From Paenibacillus dokdonensis (GTDB taxonomy: Bacteria; Bacillota; Bacilli; Paenibacillales; Paenibacillaceae): a stretch of DNA of 64,000 bases. The stretch covers positions 2,969,674-3,033,673 of the forward strand of contig NZ_STGQ01000001.1 in the NCBI RefSeq assembly GCF_004916975.1, in the 5' to 3' direction. The notes under the pieces are model-generated. The model was not told the origin of the DNA. It made no database searches and was given only the letters and a program-made list of their open reading frames with translations. Below are positions 24,847 through 33,148 of the stretch, piece after piece (position 1 is the stretch's first letter; each line of letters opens with the position of its first letter). A program made the translations under genes and the position numbers.

Positions 24847-25500
24847 TTATTTCCAGCCAAGCCAGAGCAGCAGCTCATCAATCTTCCACTTGGTGTAGGC
24901 CAGTACCTCTCTGGGCTTATGGTATTTCATTTGAAGCGTTCGTGATTCCGTTAAACCGAGCTGCGGTTGCTCGTATTTCAAAAATTTCGCAATATCCTTT
25001 GAGCGCATACCATGATATTGATGGGTTACGATGACAGCACTTGAGTAGCCTCGTTCCTTCATAATCTCTTGACTGAACAAAAGATTTTCATAGGTGCTTC
25101 GCGCCTTGTTTTCCAATATAATAGCTGCTTCAGGCACGCCTTGGTCTACCAAATAATTCCGCATGCCTTCTGCTTCCGTGTACTTATTTCCCGGCTTGTC
25201 CAGTCCGCCGCTGACGATGATGCTGCTGAACTTCTTTTCCTGATACAGCTTCAAAGCTTCATCAAGCCTTTCTTTGAGGCCGGGACTCGGAGAATCGCCC
25301 CACATGGATGCTCCCAGAACAATGCCGACATCGCTGGCTCCGCTGAGGCTGGAGCTTTGGGCACTGTCCATTTTCCACCACACAAACCCGGCCCACAGAA
25401 GACCCAGAATCACCAATGCAGCGATGCAAAAGAAAGTGGTTTTCAAGGGAGAGCGCTTTTTCCGCGTCAACAGCACCGGTCCCCGTTCAGACATTGTCAT
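24847..25500 (-). CDS. YdcF-family (DUF218) membrane-anchored protein
   Basis: 217 residues: a basic N-terminus, one membrane helix (FFCIAALVILGLLWAGFVWW, residues about 24-43) and an extracytoplasmic DUF218 domain with DVGIVLGASMWGDSPSPGLKERL, IIVSGG, EAEGMRNYLVDQGVPEAAII and VIVTHQYHGMRS. The family includes SanA and YdcF, linked to envelope functions without a proven reaction. It overlaps the upstream DUF402 gene by four bases (ATGA). Confidence 0.9.
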   Translation of the reverse strand: MTMSERGPVLLTRKKRSPLKTTFFCIAALVILGLLWAGFVWWKMDSAQSSSLSGASDVGIVLGASMWGDSPSPGLKERLDEALKLYQEKKFSSIIVSGGLDKPGNKYTEAEGMRNYLVDQGVPEAAIILENKARSTYENLLFSQEIMKERGYSSAVIVTHQYHGMRSKDIAKFLKYEQPQLGLTESRTLQMKYHKPREVLAYTKWKIDELLLWLGWK

Positions 25501-26054
25501 GTTTTCCTCCTGAAATCCCCATTTTCAAACAGCCGCTTACGTTGATCCAATGACATCAGGAAATATGGAAACTTATGCGCTTTAATATCATGCAGCACTT
25601 CCCGCGCCGTTGTTGTCGCAAGCATGTAATCATCTTGTGTAATCACTCCGCGTGACAAGGCTTCCTCAAGTTCATCCTCATCCAGTAAGAAAACTTCTCC
25701 GTTTCTCAGGACGACAATATCCAAATACAGATCATCAAACCAAGGTACTCCCTGTTCTGTGACTCCCTGCGTCTTGCAGGTGTCTATGTACCACTGAATG
25801 ATTTCCTGATGTTCATCAAACATGGCTGTGACAATGTAATGACTGTTTTTAGGAAAATACTGCAGCCAAGAATAGCCTTTATCCGCAATGCGGTAGGTAT
25901 GGGTCCCGTAATGCTTCCATAGTGGCTCTTTTAAGTTGTAAATCGTGTAGAGCGTTATGTACCCGGTGAATGAATCACTTTCGACATAACGGCAGGCAAA
26001 TCGCCGGCGGGAAATCCGGCGCCAGTTCGCTCGATCTCCAAATTTTCGTTTCAT
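25497..26054 (-). CDS. DUF402 nucleotide phosphatase (Ntdp/YgaC-like)
   Basis: 185 residues of the DUF402/FomD-like fold: YVESDSFTGYITLYTIYNLK, GYSWLQYFPKNSHYIVTAMF, IIQWYIDTCK and WFDDLYLDIVVL with its metal-binding acidic residues, then the helix DEDELEEALSRGVITQDDY. Characterised staphylococcal and Bacillus relatives hydrolyse nucleoside di- and triphosphates. ATG at 26054 is chosen for the GGAGAGGG site. It forms a coupled pair with the YdcF gene. Confidence 0.88.
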   Translation of the reverse strand: MKRKFGDRANWRRISRRRFACRYVESDSFTGYITLYTIYNLKEPLWKHYGTHTYRIADKGYSWLQYFPKNSHYIVTAMFDEHQEIIQWYIDTCKTQGVTEQGVPWFDDLYLDIVVLRNGEVFLLDEDELEEALSRGVITQDDYMLATTTAREVLHDIKAHKFPYFLMSLDQRKRLFENGDFRRKT

Positions 26055-26166
26055 GGAAATTTCCCTCTCCAATATGTTAGCTTCAGCTTATCACATTTAG
26101 GAATCACACTCAAAATGTATAAGTTAAATATAGCGCAAGCACGGCCCATTGTATAAGCAAAAAATG

Positions 26167-26195
26167 AAAAGAGCCCCCATAAGGGGGCTCTTTTT
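26167..26195 (-). terminator. terminator after the PBP1A gene
   Basis: AGAGCCCCC and GGGGGCTCT arms with a 5-base loop carry T-rich tracts on both strands, so it can act in both directions. It lies 20 bp past the PBP stop codon. Confidence 0.88.
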
Positions 26196-26214
26196 CTGTG
26201 ACCACATGCAGTCA

Positions 26215-28863
26215 TTACGGGTTGGTTCCATCCTCAAACGGTCCGGAACCGATGTTATCCGGCTTTTTAGCAATGTCACCGGTGGTGCCTGTATCCGTAG
26301 AGCTACCGCTACCGTTACCGTTATCCGGTGGAACGATCGTACCGTTATCGGTATTCCCGTTCCCAGTACCTGATCCAGTGCCGCTGCCTTGGTCACCGCC
26401 TTGCCCATTACCGTTATTGTGTCCATTGTTATTGCCATTGTTGCCATTGTTGCCATTATTGCCATTATTGCCATTATTGCCATTACCATTATCACTGCCG
26501 TTACCCTGGTCTCCATCGCCTGGGTTGTTACCTGCGTTTCCATCTTGGCCTTGGTCCGTATTTCCGTCCTGACCGTTATCGCCTGTATTTTCGTCAGGTG
26601 GCAGCTGTTCTTCCGGAGGTCCCTCGACCTTTATCGTTACGGTGTTCGATGGATCGGACTCTGTTCCGGTGTCCTTCGATACTGCTGTAACGTAGTACTG
26701 GTAAGTGAGACCTGCCACTGCACCCATATCCTCTGCGCTTGTATCAGACACATCATTCAGAAGCAGCGAGAAATCGGCTTCCGAGGATTCCTTGCGGTAT
26801 ACACGATAAGTTGCATTGCCGCTGTCCGAACCATTCCAAGACAAGGATACCGTTTGTGTTTCCGGACTATAGCTTGCAATGAGTCCACTTACATGTTCCG
26901 TCGTCTCTTCAACCGGAGGTGGTTCAGGCTGCTTCATATTATCCGGAACTTTAAATTCCTTCGCCGGGAAGTTTTCAAGAGCCTGCTTCATAACTTTACC
27001 CCAGAATGCAGCTGCAAGCGGACTGCTGTTATGGAGCAGATGTGTTTTATCCGGATTATCATAACCCATCCAAACTGCAGCGGTCAGTTCAGGCGTATAG
27101 CCAACGAACCAGACGTCGCGGTTGGACTTGAGTCCCGAGATACCACTTTGTGTTGTTCCTGTTTTACCTGCTACAGGTCTGTCGATTCTGGCTTTCGTTC
27201 CTGTACCGCTCTCTACGACCTTTTTCATCATTTCGGTCATTTGATAAGCAGTGCTTTCTTCCATCACTTTCTCACTCTTATCTTTATGCGTGTATACAGG
27301 TTTGCCATCGCTGCCATCAATCTTTTTGATGGAGAACGCTTTGTTGAACTTGCCGCCGTTGGCAAAAGCACTATATGCCTGAGCCATTTCCAGCGTGTTG
27401 GTGCCTTTGCTGATACCGCCAAGCGCCATCGCAAGATTCTTGTCTTCTTCAGTTAACTGAATGCCAAGCTTTGTTGCAAAGTTAAAGCCCGTTTTGACAC
27501 CAATTTCGTTAAGCGTCCACACGGCAGGAATGTTTTCCGACTTGGTGATCGCCTCAGACATTCCAATTGTGTCAGAATAACCGTGAAGGTTGCCCGGACA
27601 GTATTTACCGAAACACTGCTTTTTGTTGCTCAGCTGTGAATCCATATTGAAATTACCGGTTTCCAGTGCCGGAGCATAGGATACAATCGGTTTAAACGCC
27701 GATCCCGGCTGACGACGGCTGTTCGTCACACGGCTGTATCCCTTACGTTCGTAGTCACGTCCGCCCAGGAGGGCAACCAGGGAACCGTTCTCCTGATTCA
27801 TAATGACCATGGAGCCCTGTACAGGCTGATCATCCTTGCTCTTCTCGAAATTGGAAGCATCTGCAAATTCCTTTTCAAGCACCTTTTGCGCATTTGCATC
27901 CATTGTCGTGTAAATTTTATAGCCACCGATATTCAGATCATCTTCACTTAACCCGGTTACGTCCTCAGCCTCATTCATGACATAATCCATAAAGTTCTGA
28001 TAATTCTGTTTTTTCTTAGGAGGTTCGTAATTATAAACAACGTCCTTAGCCTTTGCGGCCTCGTCTGCGGTAATGTACCCTTGGTCAGCCATCAAACTGA
28101 GAACAACCGCGCGGCGCTGCATTGAAAGCTCCGGGTTACGGAGCGGGTTATATTTAGATGGCCCCTTAGGCATGGCAGCAAGCGTTGCGATTTCCCAGAC
28201 TTTTAGATCATTCAAATTGCTTTTACCAAAATAATATTTGGAAGCTTCTTTAATCCCGTAAATCTGTCCTCCAAAGGGAATGCGGTTCAAATACATCGTA
28301 ATGATTTCGTCTTTGGTCAGATTACGGTCAAGCGCGAGCGCAATGGATACCTCCGTTGCTTTACGGAAGAACGTCTTATCGCGGGTCAAGAAAATATTTT
28401 TTGCCAGCTGCTGGGTGATCGTACTGCCGCCTTCGACCTTGGAACGGGCCATGACGTCTTTTACGGCTGCACGCCCGATCGACCACAAGTCGACCCCGCT
28501 ATGCTCATAGAACCGTTTATCCTCTGTTGCGATAAATGCATCCTTCAGAAGCTTCGGAATGTCTTCGCTTTTTACCGGATCGCTTTTCTGCAGAGACAGC
28601 TCGCCCATAAGATCCCCGTTACGGTCGTATACCTTTGAGGTTTCATTGACCGTAATTTTATCCTTGTTGGCTTGGTACAGTCGTTCGCCGTTGACCGATA
28701 TATACAGATACCCTGCAATGGCGCAAAACACGGCGATAGCGCATGTAAAAAACAAAGTCCAGAATATTCGTTTGCCTGATAGTTTTTTCTTTTTCTTTTT
28801 TGGTGTCTTGGATGGTTGTTCTTTATTTTTACTCCCCGTCCTCGACAGTTTATTGTTATCCAT
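26215..28863 (-). CDS. class A penicillin-binding protein (PBP1A) with FN3 domain and Asn/Gly-rich tail
   Basis: 882 residues. The order is: Lys-rich cytoplasmic head; membrane helix 33-55; glycosyltransferase (GT51) with EDKRFYEHSG (about 114-123) and GGSTITQQLAKNIF; transpeptidase with SAFK in RQPGSAFKP, SEN in ITKSENIPAV and KTG in VAGKTGTTQSG; one fibronectin type III domain (about 665-755); and a 120-residue low-complexity tail of Gly, Asn, Asp and Gln. It polymerises and crosslinks peptidoglycan. A missing PASTA and an added FN3 plus acidic, disordered tail are typical for Bacillus/Paenibacillus PBP1. It is a single gene between hfq and the DUF402 gene, with terminators on both sides. 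Confidence 0.95.
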   Translation of the reverse strand: MDNNKLSRTGSKNKEQPSKTPKKKKKKLSGKRIFWTLFFTCAIAVFCAIAGYLYISVNGERLYQANKDKITVNETSKVYDRNGDLMGELSLQKSDPVKSEDIPKLLKDAFIATEDKRFYEHSGVDLWSIGRAAVKDVMARSKVEGGSTITQQLAKNIFLTRDKTFFRKATEVSIALALDRNLTKDEIITMYLNRIPFGGQIYGIKEASKYYFGKSNLNDLKVWEIATLAAMPKGPSKYNPLRNPELSMQRRAVVLSLMADQGYITADEAAKAKDVVYNYEPPKKKQNYQNFMDYVMNEAEDVTGLSEDDLNIGGYKIYTTMDANAQKVLEKEFADASNFEKSKDDQPVQGSMVIMNQENGSLVALLGGRDYERKGYSRVTNSRRQPGSAFKPIVSYAPALETGNFNMDSQLSNKKQCFGKYCPGNLHGYSDTIGMSEAITKSENIPAVWTLNEIGVKTGFNFATKLGIQLTEEDKNLAMALGGISKGTNTLEMAQAYSAFANGGKFNKAFSIKKIDGSDGKPVYTHKDKSEKVMEESTAYQMTEMMKKVVESGTGTKARIDRPVAGKTGTTQSGISGLKSNRDVWFVGYTPELTAAVWMGYDNPDKTHLLHNSSPLAAAFWGKVMKQALENFPAKEFKVPDNMKQPEPPPVEETTEHVSGLIASYSPETQTVSLSWNGSDSGNATYRVYRKESSEADFSLLLNDVSDTSAEDMGAVAGLTYQYYVTAVSKDTGTESDPSNTVTIKVEGPPEEQLPPDENTGDNGQDGNTDQGQDGNAGNNPGDGDQGNGSDNGNGNNGNNGNNGNNGNNGNNNGHNNGNGQGGDQGSGTGSGTGNGNTDNGTIVPPDNGNGSGSSTDTGTTGDIAKKPDNIGSGPFEDGTNP
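26430..26490. repeat. 9-bp tandem repeat inside the PBP tail
   Basis: About seven copies of a TTGCCATTN-type 9-mer code for repeated Gly-Asn-Asn on the minus strand. Such repeats can vary in number by slippage without shifting frame. Confidence 0.8.
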
Positions 28864-28903
28864 GGTGCCTCCTGACTCCCTTTAGGATCATTCAAGTTTT
28901 GGA

Positions 28904-28930
28904 ATGAAAAGAACAACCTCGACAAGGTTG
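28904..28930 (-). terminator. possible hfq terminator
   Basis: GCAACCT and AGGTTGT arms followed by TCTTTTC on the minus strand, about 110 bp past the hfq stop codon. Confidence 0.5.
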
Positions 28931-29042
28931 CTCCGCTCCAGTCCTATGCCTACAGACATTAGCAAACGCAGCAGATAGCCGGCCTGCTTAAGTCTATATA
29001 CTTAAACGAAAATCATCCAAAAAAGTTTCAAAATTACGTCCG

Positions 29043-29282
29043 TTAGCCCTCGTTTGGCGTTTCTTGCATCAATGAAACATTGCGTTGAGGTGTAACAGTG
29101 GAGATAGCGTGCTTGAACAGCATCTGCTGCTTGCCATCGGAATCGACAACTACAGTAAAGTTATCGAAAGCTTTGATGGTGCCGCGAATCTGAAATCCGT
29201 TTACGAGAAAAATGGTAACTGGGATGTTTTCCTTGCGCAGCTGGTTTAAGAATGTATCTTGGATATTAATGGATTTGTTCAT
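29043..29282 (-). CDS. hfq: RNA chaperone Hfq
   Basis: 79 residues. Sm1 (residues about 8-40, [39 protein letters not shown]) and Sm2 ([10 protein letters not shown], with the KHA variant common in Bacillota). It forms a hexameric ring that binds small RNAs and A-rich tails. It lies 20 bp after miaA, the standard miaA-hfq pair. Confidence 0.97.
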   Translation of the reverse strand: MNKSINIQDTFLNQLRKENIPVTIFLVNGFQIRGTIKAFDNFTVVVDSDGKQQMLFKHAISTVTPQRNVSLMQETPNEG

Positions 29283-29302
29283 TTACCCGTACCCCCAACG
29301 TT

Positions 29303-30295
29303 TCATTTAGATTGTTTTGAAGTATATTCAAGATTTGAGAGAAACTTTCCTGCTATTATATCACGGATTTCCGCTAATTTAGCAGAAAAATTTACGGGCT
29401 CCGTGACGTCCACCCATGAGATATCCTTCATATGGCGGAACCAGGACAGCTGGCGTTTGGCGAACCGGCGTGTGTCTCTCTTCAGGATCATAACCGCCTC
29501 ATCCAGAGATTCGCGGCCTTGAAGATAGGATATGATTTGCTTGTAACCCAGCCCCTGCATGGAGACCAGATCTGTTCCGTAGCCCTTTTCCAGCAGAGAA
29601 GAGACTTCTTCTACCAAACCCTGCGTCAGCATTTCATCAATACGGGCTTCAATACGTTTATATAGCATTTGCCTATCCATTGTCAAACCGACGAGACATA
29701 ATTGATACGGAGATTCCCGAGTTTGTCCCTCCAACTGGGCCGAAAGAGCGACTCCCGTCAAATGGTAGATTTCCAAAGCCCTAATAATTCGTCTCTGATC
29801 ATTGGGATGCAGTTTTTCAGCACTGACCGGATCCACCGCCATCAGCTTGGCATGCAGGGCTTCAGCTCCTTGCTCCTCGGCAAAAGCAGCCTGCTCATCG
29901 CGAAAAGCCTTGTCTTCACCCACCTGCGCAAATTGATAATCATAGCAGACCGATTCCACATACAAACCCGTCCCGCCAACGATGAAAGGCAGCTTTCCGC
30001 GCGCATGAATTTCCTGGATGAGCTGATGGCTCTGTTCCTGGAATTCAGCAACGGAATAAGGCTCATCCGGAGAGTGAATATCGATTAAATGATGGGGAAT
30101 CCCCTGCATTTCGTTCTGGTTGATTTTGGCAGTACCAATATCCATCTCCCGGTAAACCTGCATAGAATCTCCAGAAATCACTTCACAATTCAGCTCTTTC
30201 GCCAGCTCTATACTCAGCTTCGTCTTACCGACGGCCGTAGGTCCTACAAGCACCAGCAGCTTTGGTTTGTTCTCGGTTGTGTTAAGTCCTGTCAA
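29303..30295 (-). CDS. miaA: tRNA dimethylallyltransferase MiaA
   Basis: 330 residues. It transfers the dimethylallyl group to N6 of A37 in UNN-decoding tRNAs. P-loop LVGPTAVGKTKLS, DSMQVYREMDIGTAK and the PHHLIDIHSPDEPYS loop are intact, as is the zinc-finger-like basic C-terminus (RRFAKRQLSWFRHM). The start is TTG at 30295, overlapping the upstream methyltransferase gene by 14 bp, with GGAG 12 bases upstream. Confidence 0.97.
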   Translation of the reverse strand: MTGLNTTENKPKLLVLVGPTAVGKTKLSIELAKELNCEVISGDSMQVYREMDIGTAKINQNEMQGIPHHLIDIHSPDEPYSVAEFQEQSHQLIQEIHARGKLPFIVGGTGLYVESVCYDYQFAQVGEDKAFRDEQAAFAEEQGAEALHAKLMAVDPVSAEKLHPNDQRRIIRALEIYHLTGVALSAQLEGQTRESPYQLCLVGLTMDRQMLYKRIEARIDEMLTQGLVEEVSSLLEKGYGTDLVSMQGLGYKQIISYLQGRESLDEAVMILKRDTRRFAKRQLSWFRHMKDISWVDVTEPVNFSAKLAEIRDIIAGKFLSNLEYTSKQSK

Positions 30296-31064
30296 CGGTG
30301 ATCACTCCATATGAAATTTTAGAATGGGCGCGTTCCTGCTCCGAGAATCCGAGACGGGCAAACTCGCCGCTGCCTTGTTTTTCCTTCAGTACCACCGTTT
30401 TCCGTGCAACTCTGACGGCTTCTTTAATGCTCTCTTCGGTCAGTGGATCGCTGTTGGCAAACCACCGCAAAGGCCGGATCGCTGATGAGTCCATGAGCGG
30501 CTCGCGAAACATCGGGTCGAAATAGACGATGTCCATACTGCCATCCGGCAATGAGCGAAGCACATCCAGATGATGCTGATTCAGAACGTTCACACGCCGC
30601 ATAGCTGCATTAATCTCTTCAACGCCCGAGGTGTAGTATGCCAGTCCTTCTGATAGGAGCGCAGCCAGCGAGGGGGAACTTTCCACTGCCGTTATCTTGG
30701 CGTTCAATCCGCCTTTAACCGCGAAAACCAGCGCATCCGTGCCAAGTCCCGCCGTACAATCCAATACGCTATTACCCTCGCTCATATGGGCCGAATCGAT
30801 CATGGGATCATTTTCTCCCCTAATAATCCGTTTCGCGCGAACAAATCCCATACTGGGGTGAAAAGCCATGGGATCCTTGCCTGCTCTGACCAGCCTGGCA
30901 CCACCATCTAAAACAACGATGATATCCGCATTCCCATGCATACCGGCCATCTTCGGAAGCGAAGTATGGTGCCTTGGTACATATAAGCTCCCTGTGCGGG
31001 ACGCCAGGGCCTCAGCACGGCTTATAATTTTCTCCCCGGCCTTGTCCCCTGTTGTAATAATCAT
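30282..31064 (-). CDS. SAM-dependent methyltransferase, RsmJ-like
   Basis: About 260 residues. SAM motif I is LDCTAGLGTDALVFAVKG, an acidic second motif AVESSPSLAALLSEGL follows, and the catalytic-type IVYFDPMFREP matches the RsmJ (16S rRNA guanine methyltransferase) pattern. The N-terminal 80 residues are a separate variable domain (SRTGSLYVPRHHTSLPKM). ATG at 31064 is preferred for its GGAG spacing over ATG at 31076. It sits between mutL and miaA. RNA modification is inferred from motifs; the substrate is not proven. Confidence 0.82.
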   Translation of the reverse strand: MIITTGDKAGEKIISRAEALASRTGSLYVPRHHTSLPKMAGMHGNADIIVVLDGGARLVRAGKDPMAFHPSMGFVRAKRIIRGENDPMIDSAHMSEGNSVLDCTAGLGTDALVFAVKGGLNAKITAVESSPSLAALLSEGLAYYTSGVEEINAAMRRVNVLNQHHLDVLRSLPDGSMDIVYFDPMFREPLMDSSAIRPLRWFANSDPLTEESIKEAVRVARKTVVLKEKQGSGEFARLGFSEQERAHSKISYGVITVDRT

Positions 31065-31113
31065 GTCAATCTCCATTCATCTATAATTATCCGTTATTTA
31101 CAGCAGTCTTCAT

Positions 31114-33102
31114 TTACATGACGCGCTTAAAAAGCTTTTCCAGATCATAGGTTGAAAAAGAAACTACAATCGGCCGTCCATGTGGACATGTGTATGGCTG
31201 TTTGCATGCTCCCAAACGGTCAAGCAGCGTGTTCGCTTCCTGCTCTGTCAGCTTCTGATTTGCTTTAATGGATGCTTTGCAGGAGCAGAGAATCGATGAT
31301 TTCTCTCTGAGCTTCGCCAGGTCAATCATGCGCTCACCCAAAACCCATTCCGCCATCTCTTCGATAAGCTCCTTTTCCTCGCCCTTAGGAAACCAGTAAG
31401 GATGGGAACGGACGCGGAACGTCTGACCTCCAAAATGCTCCAGATACACGCCTACCTGCTCAAACCATTGCAGCCTGTCCTTCAGCTGATCGGTCTCAGA
31501 AGGTGTGAATTCCAGCGTGATTGGCAGCAGAAGTTCCTGGGAAGCATTCGCCGGCTGACCAAATTTTTCATAATAAAATTCATAATTCACACGTTCATGG
31601 GCCGCATGCTGATCAATCAGATACAGTCCTTGATCGTTTTGTGCGATCAGGTAGGTACCGTGATGCTGCCCAATTAGTGTCAATTCAGGAAACGACGGTA
31701 TTTCCGCATGGCTGTCCGCAGAGGAAGCTAATAATCTGCTGGCCAGCTCTGGATTAGAGCTCTGACTGCCCCGCTGGGCGGGAACAGAACCTCCGCGATA
31801 GGTGGTTGGCCGTTCTTCTCTAACCACGCTGTTGCCAGTTTGCCATTGTCCCTGTACTCGATCCGAATATCCGCTTGAACTGTATGGTTGACTTTGTTCC
31901 TTGGCTTTCTGCGAAAAGAGCTCATTGCTACTGAAATTATTCGTAGATGGCGCCTGATCAGAAGTCGTTGACAAATTCACTGTTTCTGAGGCTGAGGCCG
32001 TTTCTACTGCAGGATCAGCTTGCGCACTCCGGTTAGGAAAATGGAACTGCTCTTGAACAAATGAACTGCTGTTCTTTCCGCCAATATTTTGCTTAACAGC
32101 CTGAGGAATCAAGACCTCATGACGCAGGACACGATGGATGCTCTCCTCGACAAACGGATACAGCTCTTGTTCTTTACTGAACCGGACTTCCAGCTTGGCC
32201 GGATGCACGTTAACATCCACAAGAGATGGATGCATCTTGATTTCCAGCACAGCCAGCGGAAATCTGTTGATCGGAAGCAGCGTGTGATAAGCGCGTTGTA
32301 TCGCTTGATTCAGACCGTAATTCCGGATATACCTTCCATTAACAATGGTAGATATCCCATTTCTGTTCGATCTTGTCCATTCCGGCAAACTCACGTAACC
32401 GCTAATTTCAAAATCAAGATTCTCCGCTTGAATCGGCAGCATCGCTTTAGCGGCTTGAGTTCCATACACGGCTGCAATAACTTGGAGCAGATCGCCATTT
32501 CCAAGCGTTTTGATCAGCTGATTCTCATTATGACGCAGCGTAATGGCAATTTCCGGATGGGAAAGAGCAATTCGGTACATAAAATCAGAGATGTGACCAA
32601 GCTCCGTCTGAATGGTCTTCATATATTTCAGTCTGGCCGGTGTATTGAAAAATAACTCCTTCACATGGATATCTGTCCCGCGCGGTGCAGGCATGTCCTC
32701 CTCCACCAGAAACTTGCCACCCTCCATGCGGATTCGCCGTCCCATGCCGTCATCCCGGTTCGAAGTCACCAGTTCGACCTTGGCTACGGCTGCAATACTG
32801 GGTAGAGCTTCACCACGGAAACCCAGACTCGTAATGTGAAACAAATCCCGGCTGTTTTCAATTTTACTGGTTGCATGGCGGTAAAAGGCTGTCCCGCAGT
32901 CATCAGGCTCGATTCCTGAGCCGTTATCTGACACCCGGATGCTTACAAGCCCTCCCTCTTCCACATGAACCTCGATGCGGATCGCGCCGGCGTCAATAGA
33001 GTTCTCCACAAGTTCCTTCACAACGGAAGCTGGACGCTCCACTACTTCACCGGCAGCAATCTGGTTGGCAATATGCTCGTCCAATATATGAATTTTTGCC
33101 AT
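31114..33102 (-). CDS. mutL: DNA mismatch repair endonuclease MutL
   Basis: About 662 residues. The GHKL ATPase region has ELVENSIDAGA, RVSDNGSGI and TSLGFRGEALPSIA. A Ser/Gln-rich linker (about 340-470) leads to the dimerisation/endonuclease domain with DQHAAHERVNYE, SCKASIKANQ and CPHGRP, so it is a nicking-competent MutL as expected where MutH is absent. ATG at 33102 is chosen (AGGGG at proper distance) rather than GTG at 33111. It follows mutS by 47 bp. Confidence 0.96.
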   Translation of the reverse strand: MAKIHILDEHIANQIAAGEVVERPASVVKELVENSIDAGAIRIEVHVEEGGLVSIRVSDNGSGIEPDDCGTAFYRHATSKIENSRDLFHITSLGFRGEALPSIAAVAKVELVTSNRDDGMGRRIRMEGGKFLVEEDMPAPRGTDIHVKELFFNTPARLKYMKTIQTELGHISDFMYRIALSHPEIAITLRHNENQLIKTLGNGDLLQVIAAVYGTQAAKAMLPIQAENLDFEISGYVSLPEWTRSNRNGISTIVNGRYIRNYGLNQAIQRAYHTLLPINRFPLAVLEIKMHPSLVDVNVHPAKLEVRFSKEQELYPFVEESIHRVLRHEVLIPQAVKQNIGGKNSSSFVQEQFHFPNRSAQADPAVETASASETVNLSTTSDQAPSTNNFSSNELFSQKAKEQSQPYSSSGYSDRVQGQWQTGNSVVREERPTTYRGGSVPAQRGSQSSNPELASRLLASSADSHAEIPSFPELTLIGQHHGTYLIAQNDQGLYLIDQHAAHERVNYEFYYEKFGQPANASQELLLPITLEFTPSETDQLKDRLQWFEQVGVYLEHFGGQTFRVRSHPYWFPKGEEKELIEEMAEWVLGERMIDLAKLREKSSILCSCKASIKANQKLTEQEANTLLDRLGACKQPYTCPHGRPIVVSFSTYDLEKLFKRVM

Positions 33103-33148
33103 ATCCGTCACCCCTTATCTCATATCCTTATATCAAAGCCGTATATTA

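Noticed and set aside
26425..26490. Tandem repeat that might be taken for a CRISPR array
   Set aside because: The unit is 9 bp, contiguous and in frame inside a coding tail, without spacers.
26389..27456. 355-codon plus-strand frame opposite the PBP1A gene
   Set aside because: It is low-complexity Ile/Val/Ala sequence produced by the Gly/Asn repeats on the coding strand.
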